This document shows, piece by piece, positions 59,101-64,000 of a DNA stretch of 64,000 nucleotides. Under the pieces are notes generated by a model, which ran no database searches, was not told where the DNA came from, and saw only the letters and a program-made list of their open reading frames with translations. A program made the position numbers and the translations under genes. Position 1 is the first letter of the stretch, and the number at the start of each line of letters is the position of its first letter. The stretch spans positions 62,001 to 126,000 of the forward strand of contig NZ_JACGAG010000006.1 of the NCBI RefSeq assembly GCF_014050525.1, written 5' to 3'. The DNA comes from Clostridium sp. cel8 (GTDB lineage Bacteria > Bacillota > Clostridia > Clostridiales > Clostridiaceae).

Positions 59101-60290
59101 AATGTACTGTCTGTTTCATTATCTGTGTAATCATAGGTATAGCTACTATCTGATACAGGCTGTACACTGTCAGATGTGCTTCCAACTTCCACACTTCCAT
59201 CTATTAATTTAAGTCCTGCTGGAATTACATCTATAACTTTTGCATTATCAATTGTTCTTCCACTTTCATTTACAGTAATTGTCCAGTCTATCTTTTTGTT
59301 AGCTGCATCATACTTTCCAGTCTTACTTATTAATTGAACAGATACCGGAACAGTTACTTTCTCTGAATTTATAGTCTTTGAGTCGCCATTGTCAATATAA
59401 TTTAACAGAGCTTCATTACTATAACTGTAATCTCCCTGACCTTTTCCTGATAAATCGTCTTTTACACTAGTTCTAAAAGTCAAAGTCTGAGATTCAGTAA
59501 TATCTCCTAAATTATATTCAAGTTTTCCACTACTTGAATCATAAGTGTAATTTGATTCATCAGCTTGAGATCCATTAATCGTAACAGAGCCTTCTACAAA
59601 TACCTGAGGAGCATTTATAGTATCTTCAACTGTAGCTTGATTGACATTTACCCCTTCCTTGTTTACAGTTAACTGCCATGTAATCTCATCTGTAGATGGA
59701 TTGTAGGTACCTTCTTTTTCAATAGATGGATCCGGCTGATTGAAATTTACATTAATCACAATAGGATCTGCTACTCCAGGAATAGTAAATGTAATTGGAT
59801 TTGGATTGTTATTCCCTATTTCACTTTCATCAAAAAAGGAGTCTATATAAAAGTATCCACTTACATTGGAATGAGTGCTTGGATAGTCTGTAAATGTAAG
59901 TGTCACAAGTCCACTTGTATCTACATGCATGTCCGCTACCTTTTCTCCACTACTATCATTAATTGGCTCATTAATATCTGCTACAATTTTGATTTCCTTT
60001 GGAAGTTGCATTGTATAATAGTCACCTTCATTAACTTCTTCTGTGTTTGGTATGCTCCAAGTGTAATTAACGTGAATTTCAGAACTTTTGTCTATATTGT
60101 TTCCTAATTCATTTCCATCTGCATCTTTTATACTAACTCCAGTGATAAAATGAAATGTATCTGTAATATCTTTAGGCAATACTTCATCTGCTTTAGCAAC
60201 ATTTAAAGATGTGAATGACGCTAGAATTTGGAACAAAAAAATAATGGTCATTATAATTGGAAAACACTTTTTTTTAATTTGTTTTTTCAT
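56121..60290 (-). CDS. LPXTG-anchored surface adhesin with CnaB domains
   Basis: A 1389-residue cell-wall-anchored protein. A signal peptide (about residues 1-33, ends VAKADE) is followed by an N-terminal collagen-binding/SdrG-like domain (about 35-190: FHFITGVSIKDADG, WSIPNTEEVNEGD). About five repeated domains follow at ~195-850, each with the pattern K-x-G-x-Y ... ITWQLTVNKEG ... VVxDxI ... EGSTEING, resembling adhesin (DUF11/collagen-binding) repeats. Then four CnaB/SpaA-like domains lie near residues 867-945, 963-1053, 1060-1170 and 1200-1277, with Lys and Glu for isopeptide bonds (e.g. VSVKKVDENG, YSVKETVAP). The end is a Ser/Thr/Glu linker, LPKTG (~1354), TM helix and KKKK. GGAGGG precedes the ATG. 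Confidence 0.92.
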   Translation of the reverse strand: MKKQIKKKCFPIIMTIIFLFQILASFTSLNVAKADEVLPKDITDTFHFITGVSIKDADGNELGNNIDKSSEIHVNYTWSIPNTEEVNEGDYYTMQLPKEIKIVADINEPINDSSGEKVADMHVDTSGLVTLTFTDYPSTHSNVSGYFYIDSFFDESEIGNNNPNPITFTIPGVADPIVINVNFNQPDPSIEKEGTYNPSTDEITWQLTVNKEGVNVNQATVEDTINAPQVFVEGSVTINGSQADESNYTYDSSSGKLEYNLGDITESQTLTFRTSVKDDLSGKGQGDYSYSNEALLNYIDNGDSKTINSEKVTVPVSVQLISKTGKYDAANKKIDWTITVNESGRTIDNAKVIDVIPAGLKLIDGSVEVGSTSDSVQPVSDSSYTYDYTDNETDSTFIYDLGNITEEKVIEFSTSIDIDVYNSNNKVNYKNTATLTGDGVSEGTSATKGVGVRPSIIKKVGSSYNASNGIITWEITVNSSETNISSGAVVTDNIPKGQEYVAGSTKLDGTSIADSGCYTQASDEDPDKTGTIEYTFSSAFSDTHTIIFQTQITDPSVYRANYSGTYKNTVNFKANGVDESSTGSQTVTSEVIKKTGEGYDYSTREITWQIVVNKNKMPITNAVVMDSILDGQEYVEGSTEINGSKVEDSLVNNPKTTGLFIYGFGSETINDTQTITFKTKITDLDIFNENSDQELKNTASITADEIHTDGNSTSTGTETVKSSVISKIADYTVGNSYIDWTVETNSNWSIPLAGATITDTLQDGLSLDTDTVELYKASVNSDGSLTKGDKVQLTSENVKYDPDTRVFEFTFPEDLEAGAFMLKFTTNVTNKGNYSNSVQFKGSGVEVDSSATQNGVWFSQGGGGATGETGSITVTKVADDGVTPLSGAVFELLDQYGNVKETSDPTGDDGSVTFDNLKYNLDYSIREKTAPTGYNLSSEVYTFQISSSGDKDITYTYKDTVKRADIQFTKIGEDSDVDGLEGVEFTLYQSDGTTPVKDDSGNNITAVSDEDGVVEFKDVAYGKYVIKETNRPENYNSYDNAISVDLTAITDGEVVDLGSITDNKIRNDIQFKKVDESGNPLKGAVFTLYKINEDGTLTAVKDSEGNDLTATSGSDDVEGATDTTGNVIFEDVEYGSYEIKETVPPSGYNTSTTPLYANVSVDKTVDSTPVYARPEGNTETGLYSLSDTKVTGGGGGSIGIRGTVSVKKVDENGDPLSGAVFTLYKLNGTEVMTATTDESGVAKFYKVLPGKYSVKETVAPSKYTLSTKVISVEINMSKVYDIGTVQDTKDTTETGNTDETGNTGNTDESGQTEQTSQTEENSPTSEESNSEKGSSETNAEESGSSTLNSEYKKTLPKTGSIIDGTVLTVIGVLFILLGSVLMVIKKKKI

Positions 60291-60320
60291 AATTTTCCCT
60301 CCTTTCAAAATTGCAATTTA

Positions 60321-60350
60321 AAAATAATCACTTATTGTAATGATTATTTT
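60321..60350 (-). promoter_or_regulatory. 10-bp inverted repeat in the adhesin leader
   Basis: AAAATAATCA (60321-60330) and TGATTATTTT (60341-60350), perfect, spacer 10 nt, about 30 nt upstream of the adhesin ATG. It could be a regulator operator or a leader hairpin; I cannot tell which. Confidence 0.5.
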
Positions 60351-60425
60351 ATAAGCCCCCTATAAATTGTTATATTAAAAAAGACTAAAATATATGCTTA
60401 ATCATATAATTATTTATAATGGAAA

Positions 60426-60453
60426 TTACATGTGACATACATTATACTATAAA
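60426..60453 (+). promoter_or_regulatory. Sortase promoter candidate
   Basis: TTACAT (60426-60431) and TATAAA (60448-60453) with a 16-nt spacer, about 36 nt upstream of the sortase start. A weak match. Confidence 0.35.
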
Positions 60454-60488
60454 TATCAAAATACTTGTTGTAAAAAGGAGTTATATTA

Positions 60489-61079
60489 TTGAGGAAATTT
60501 AAATCACTAGGACTATTTTTTATACTTATTGGAATTATAATCATTTCATATACTTTTTATGCCAAATATAAAACTACACAAAGTCAAGATAAGCTGCTTA
60601 AAAATTACACACAACAAATTAAAAATTACAAAGAAGAAGCTAAATCTACTAAGTCAAACAATAAAGACAATACTTCTTATAATATAAAGTCTGGTACAAT
60701 TGGGATTTTAATTATTCCAAAGATAGATTTAGAAGTTACCATAGGAGAAGGTACAGATATGGACACACTAAGATATGCAGTTGGACATTTTAAAGATACT
60801 GCCATGCCTGGTGAAAATGGAAATTTTGCCTTAGCTGGACATAGAAGTTATACCTATGGTCAATATTTTAACAGGCTAGACGAAGTTAAAATTGGAGATA
60901 CAATAATAGTAAAAACTATTAATGGCACTTATAAATATAAAGTATACAATACTAAAGTAGTTCTTCCAGAACAAGTTGATGTTTTAAATGCAACAAAGAC
61001 CCCAACTATGACTCTTATAACTTGCACGCCTATAAGAATTGCAACTCACAGACTCATAATAAGTGCAAAATTATATTGA
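60489..61079 (+). CDS. Class D-like sortase
   Basis: A membrane transpeptidase that cuts LPXTG proteins and joins them to the wall. The 196-residue protein has an N-terminal membrane helix (residues 7-25, LGLFFILIGIIIISYTFYA), a linker, and the sortase barrel starting at about residue 70 (IGILIIPKIDLEVTIGEG). The catalytic His is H118 (LAGHRSYTYG), Cys is C179 (TLITCTP) and Arg is R188 (ATHRLI). It diverges from the LPKTG adhesin gene, which is its likely substrate. TTG 60489 with AAAGGAG is the start. Confidence 0.92.
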   Translation: MRKFKSLGLFFILIGIIIISYTFYAKYKTTQSQDKLLKNYTQQIKNYKEEAKSTKSNNKDNTSYNIKSGTIGILIIPKIDLEVTIGEGTDMDTLRYAVGHFKDTAMPGENGNFALAGHRSYTYGQYFNRLDEVKIGDTIIVKTINGTYKYKVYNTKVVLPEQVDVLNATKTPTMTLITCTPIRIATHRLIISAKLY

Positions 61080-61083
61080 TAAA

Positions 61084-63204
61084 TTAATATAGTCCAAGAA
61101 TTCTAGCAGCAGATGCAGTTATAAAGCAAATTACTATTGCAATTCCAGTTGGAATAAGAGCTGAAAGTACAGTCCATTTAACACTCCCAGTTTCCTTCTT
61201 TATTGTCAAAAGAGTTGTAGCACAAGGCCAATGAAGCATACAAAACAAAAGCATATTTAAAGCTGTAAGATACGTCCACCCATGATATACAAGTATATGT
61301 CTAAGGGAATCTATACTTTGAAAATCAGTCATAGATCCTGTAGACAAATAGGACATTATAAGTATTGGAAGTACTATTTCATTTGCAGGTATTCCAAGTA
61401 TAAATGCCATAAGTATATACCCATCAAGTCCTATTAAATGTGCAAATGGTTGAAGAAACATAGCTGCATGGCCTATTATACTTAAATTGCCAATGTACAC
61501 ATTTGCCAAAATCCATGTAATTATACCTGCAGGGGCCGCAACGCTTACTGCTCTTGCAAGAACAAATATAGTTCTGTCAATAATTGATGTGTATATTACT
61601 TTCCCTACTTGTGGAACTCTATAAGGTGGAAGTTCCAGCGTAAAACTAGATGGATACCCTTTTAAGAGAGTTTTTGACAATACTTTTGAAACAATTAAAG
61701 TTATTATAATTCCAAGTATGACTATTCCTGTAACTGATATAGCTGGAAGTATATTTGAAACTGTTTTACTTGATTGTGACACTAAAAATACAGAAGAAAT
61801 AGCAATTAAAGTTGGAAATCTACCATTACAGGGCATAAAATTATTTGTAAGTATAGCTATAAGCCTTTCCCTTGGAGATTCAATAATTCTACATCCTATA
61901 ATTCCTGCAGAGTTACAGCCAAGCCCCATACACATACTAAGACATTGTTTACCATGAGCACATGCTTTTTTAAAAAGGTGATCCATGTTAAATGCAACTC
62001 TTGGCAAATATCCTAAGTCTTCAAGTAATGTGAAAAGCGGGAAAAATATTGCCATAGGTGGAAGCATTACAGATACTACCCATGCCATTGTTCTATAAAG
62101 CCCAAGTACAATAACCCCATAGAGCCACTTTGGTGCACCTACACTTGTAAACCACATAGTAAGCTTGTCTTGAAATCCAAACAATATACCTGCAATTATA
62201 TTTGATGGAATATTAGCACCTGTAATTGTTATCCAAAGAATCAAAGCAAGCACAGCTATCATAATTGGAATTCCAAATATTCTAGATGTTACATATTTAT
62301 CTATTAATCTATCTCTATTTTCACTACTTTTATTACTTTTTACACATATATTTTTTACATATTCTGCATTTTTATATATAGTGCATGTAATATCATCTCT
62401 TATTTGTTTTTTATCATAACAATATCCTATTTTCTTTAATTCATTTAAAAGTACACTTTTATCTTCTTTTTCAATTTTACTAAGTATTGTATCTGTAATA
62501 CTTTCATCTCCATCAATTAGTCTAAGTGAAAGCCATCTTGGATTTATCCCATCTATCTTTTCACTTATAATCATCTGTAGTCTTTCCACTATATTTTCTA
62601 TATAATCCTTATAAGTAGTTTTTTTAGGTAATGATTTTATTTTTCCTTGTGATACTTTATTTATAACTTCTTTAAGCTTATCAATTCCAATCTTACTTCT
62701 TGCAGCTGTACATATAACTGGTATACCTAACTTTTCTTCAAGTTTATTTTCATCAACGACTATTCCCTTCTTTTTTGCCTCATCTATAAGATTAACACAT
62801 AAAATTACATTGTCTTTAACTTCCATAACTTGATACACTAAATTTAAATTTCTTTCAAGACATGTGGCATCAGTTACAACAATTACCATATCGGAATTTC
62901 CAAAACATATGAAATTCCTTGCAACTTCTTCTTCTGCAGATGAAGAAAAAAGTGAATATGTGCCTGGCAAATCTACAAGTATATAGTCTTTATCACCTAT
63001 TTTAAATTCTCCTCTTGCATTTGTTACAGTCTTACCTGGCCAATTACCTGTATGTTGCTTTAGTCCAGTTAATGCATTGAAAACAGTGCTTTTACCAGTA
63101 TTAGGATTTCCAGCCAGTGCAATAACATATTCACCTTGCTTTTTTTGTATTTTATACATCTCAGTTAGAGCATCTATTCCAGTAGATTGATAAGTAAGTC
63201 CCAT
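61084..63204 (-). CDS. feoB: Ferrous iron transport protein B
   Basis: FeoB is the main Fe(II) importer of anaerobes. The 706-residue protein has an N-terminal GTPase: G1 GNPNTGKST (residues 32-40), G2 TVT region, G3 DLPGTYSL and G4 NLIDE. About eight membrane spans follow, with the Gate regions (GLGCNSAGIIGCR and the C-terminal MLLFCMLHWPCATTL). Length is normal; no FeoC is seen. The ATG follows CAGGAGG. feoA lies 40 nt upstream. Confidence 0.96.
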   Translation of the reverse strand: MGLTYQSTGIDALTEMYKIQKKQGEYVIALAGNPNTGKSTVFNALTGLKQHTGNWPGKTVTNARGEFKIGDKDYILVDLPGTYSLFSSSAEEEVARNFICFGNSDMVIVVTDATCLERNLNLVYQVMEVKDNVILCVNLIDEAKKKGIVVDENKLEEKLGIPVICTAARSKIGIDKLKEVINKVSQGKIKSLPKKTTYKDYIENIVERLQMIISEKIDGINPRWLSLRLIDGDESITDTILSKIEKEDKSVLLNELKKIGYCYDKKQIRDDITCTIYKNAEYVKNICVKSNKSSENRDRLIDKYVTSRIFGIPIMIAVLALILWITITGANIPSNIIAGILFGFQDKLTMWFTSVGAPKWLYGVIVLGLYRTMAWVVSVMLPPMAIFFPLFTLLEDLGYLPRVAFNMDHLFKKACAHGKQCLSMCMGLGCNSAGIIGCRIIESPRERLIAILTNNFMPCNGRFPTLIAISSVFLVSQSSKTVSNILPAISVTGIVILGIIITLIVSKVLSKTLLKGYPSSFTLELPPYRVPQVGKVIYTSIIDRTIFVLARAVSVAAPAGIITWILANVYIGNLSIIGHAAMFLQPFAHLIGLDGYILMAFILGIPANEIVLPILIMSYLSTGSMTDFQSIDSLRHILVYHGWTYLTALNMLLFCMLHWPCATTLLTIKKETGSVKWTVLSALIPTGIAIVICFITASAARILGLY

Positions 63205-63244
63205 TTCTACCTCCTGTAATATATTGCTGTAAAATTTTCACTAT

Positions 63245-63466
63245 CTAATACACATGCACTAAAGAAGCTTCATCTTTTCTAAGGGCTATCATTGCCCCTC
63301 TTATATTGTATACAGTAGGATCTCCTGAAGGTCCTCTCCTAATTACTTCTACTTCTGCTCCTCTAGTAAGTCCTATTGCAAGCATTCTTTCTCTTAAAAA
63401 TCCTTTAGATGAAAGTTTAGCTACTTTTACAAATTTACCAATTTCAACATCACTAAGTTTTTCCAT
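63245..63466 (-). CDS. feoA: Ferrous iron transport protein A
   Basis: A 73-residue cytosolic SH3-like protein that assists FeoB. Motifs include GKFVKVAKLSSKGFLRERML, AIGLTRGAEVEVI, RGPSGDPTVYNIRGAMIALR and KDEASLVHV. The start at ATG 63466 follows GGAGGG; the frame to 63481 is not needed. It is the first gene of feoAB, and a strong dyad lies about 40-65 nt before it. Confidence 0.93.
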   Translation of the reverse strand: MEKLSDVEIGKFVKVAKLSSKGFLRERMLAIGLTRGAEVEVIRRGPSGDPTVYNIRGAMIALRKDEASLVHVY

Positions 63467-63506
63467 TTTGCATCCCTCCAAATTCTCAAATTGTTTTATA
63501 TATTTA

Positions 63507-63532
63507 ATAAAGTTTCACTTGACTAACTTTAT
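63507..63532. promoter_or_regulatory. Operator-like dyad upstream of feoAB
   Basis: ATAAAGTT (63507-63514) and AACTTTAT (63525-63532), perfect 8-bp inverted repeat, spacer 10 nt. The AAAGTT...AACTTT half-sites resemble the dyad at the MntR-like promoter (42059-42079). No classical Fur box was seen in this spacer. Confidence 0.5.
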
Positions 63533-63666
63533 CTAATATAGGCTATGCATACATATCTTCATATGTGAAAAGCATACAAAAATTAAAAGATGCATCCTTA
63601 AAGGTCTATTTTCAACCTCTAGAAATACATCTTATTACTGTGCCAAATATTAATTTCAATTACAAT

Positions 63667-64000
63667 CTATATTTCAAATGTTTCAAATGCACTTATAAAC
63701 TTATCAATATCATCTTTAGTATGAGCCACACTTAAAAATACGGATTCAAACTGGGAAGGTGCTATGTAAATTCCATTCTTTATCATGTGCTCAAAGTACT
63801 TCGCAAATAGCTTCCTATCACATCTTTTTGCATCTTCATAATTTTTAACCTCACTGTCTTCTGTAAAAAATACAGTAAACATGGCGCCACATCTATTTAC
63901 TACAACAGGCATATTTTTACTCTTTGCTATTTTCTCTATACCACTTTGAAGCCTTTTGCCTAAAATTTCAAGGTAATCATAATACTCCATATGTTCATGA
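63667..64000 (-). CDS. hemL: Glutamate-1-semialdehyde 2,1-aminomutase, C-terminal part (cut by window edge)
   Basis: Only the last ~111 codons are inside the window; the frame stays open to the right edge. The visible part fits the end of the PLP enzyme that makes 5-aminolevulinate for heme/corrin synthesis: [46 protein letters not shown] and the closing [19 protein letters not shown]. The PLP Lys is outside the window, so the family could also be a close class III aminotransferase, though the ending suits HemL well. It is followed by feoAB on the same strand, a plausible iron/heme pairing. Confidence 0.88.
   Translation of the reverse strand, partial: HEHMEYYDYLEILGKRLQSGIEKIAKSKNMPVVVNRCGAMFTVFFTEDSEVKNYEDAKRCDRKLFAKYFEHMIKNGIYIAPSQFESVFLSVAHTKDDIDKFISAFETFEI

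Overview
The window is a low-GC, anaerobic Firmicutes chromosome segment, most likely Clostridium sensu stricto. The signs are pyruvate:ferredoxin oxidoreductase, pyruvate formate-lyase with its activase, the [FeFe]-hydrogenase maturase HydG, several TTG/GTG starts behind strong GGAGG sites, and AT-rich spacers. I cannot name the species. No tRNA, rRNA, transposase, phage gene or CRISPR array was found.

Layout. Positions 1-6314 (minus strand) hold a chemotaxis/motility cluster read as aminotransferase IV, FapA-like DUF342 protein, cheW, cheD, cheB, cheR, cheA (cut by the left edge). Positions 6.8-12.3 kb hold a HAD phosphatase, a Cys-rich DUF1292 protein, a large PFOR gene and a flavodoxin. 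Positions 12.5-17.9 kb (minus) hold murG, recJ, an M16 peptidase and a DJ-1/PfpI protein. Positions 18-21.2 kb form a glycerol operon (glpF-glpP-glpK) with a promoter and a leader hairpin that fit GlpP antitermination. parE-parC (topoisomerase IV) follow. hydG with a small unknown partner lies at 26.4-28.2 kb. A LysR regulator diverges from a purine permease and adenine deaminase at 29.2-33.3 kb. Then come a DUF1002 secreted protein, a chemoreceptor, proB-proA with divergent proC, a secreted transglutaminase-like protein, a beta-hydroxyacid dehydrogenase, an MntR-like regulator and larE. A c-di-AMP riboswitch controls a LysM/SleB-type wall hydrolase at 44.2-45.2 kb. The remainder holds an aminotransferase, a DUF815 ATPase, an AEC transporter, a membrane glycosyltransferase, galU, a kinase-like protein, pflB-pflA behind a ZTP riboswitch, a 1389-residue LPXTG adhesin with a divergent class-D-like sortase, feoA-feoB, and the end of hemL at the right edge.

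The most unusual feature is a family of dispersed repeats at six loci (about 6.5, 13.6-14.2, 24.1-24.3, 28.5-28.85, 41.75-42.0 and 43.5-44.16 kb). Each unit has flanking arrays of 7-nt words mixed with 5-nt words, inverted relative to each other, around a core of about 75 nt that can form two hairpins. The window holds 11 full cores and one truncated core. Several stem positions vary in a compensating way between copies, so the structure, not just the sequence, seems to be kept. The repeats also supply the last residues and stop codons of recJ, larE and a NIF3/CutA-like gene. They look like a structured, non-autonomous repeat whose name and mechanism I do not know.

Metal and redox themes recur: an MntR-like regulator with a promoter dyad, a similar dyad before feoAB, and a Fur-like site on the hydG promoter.
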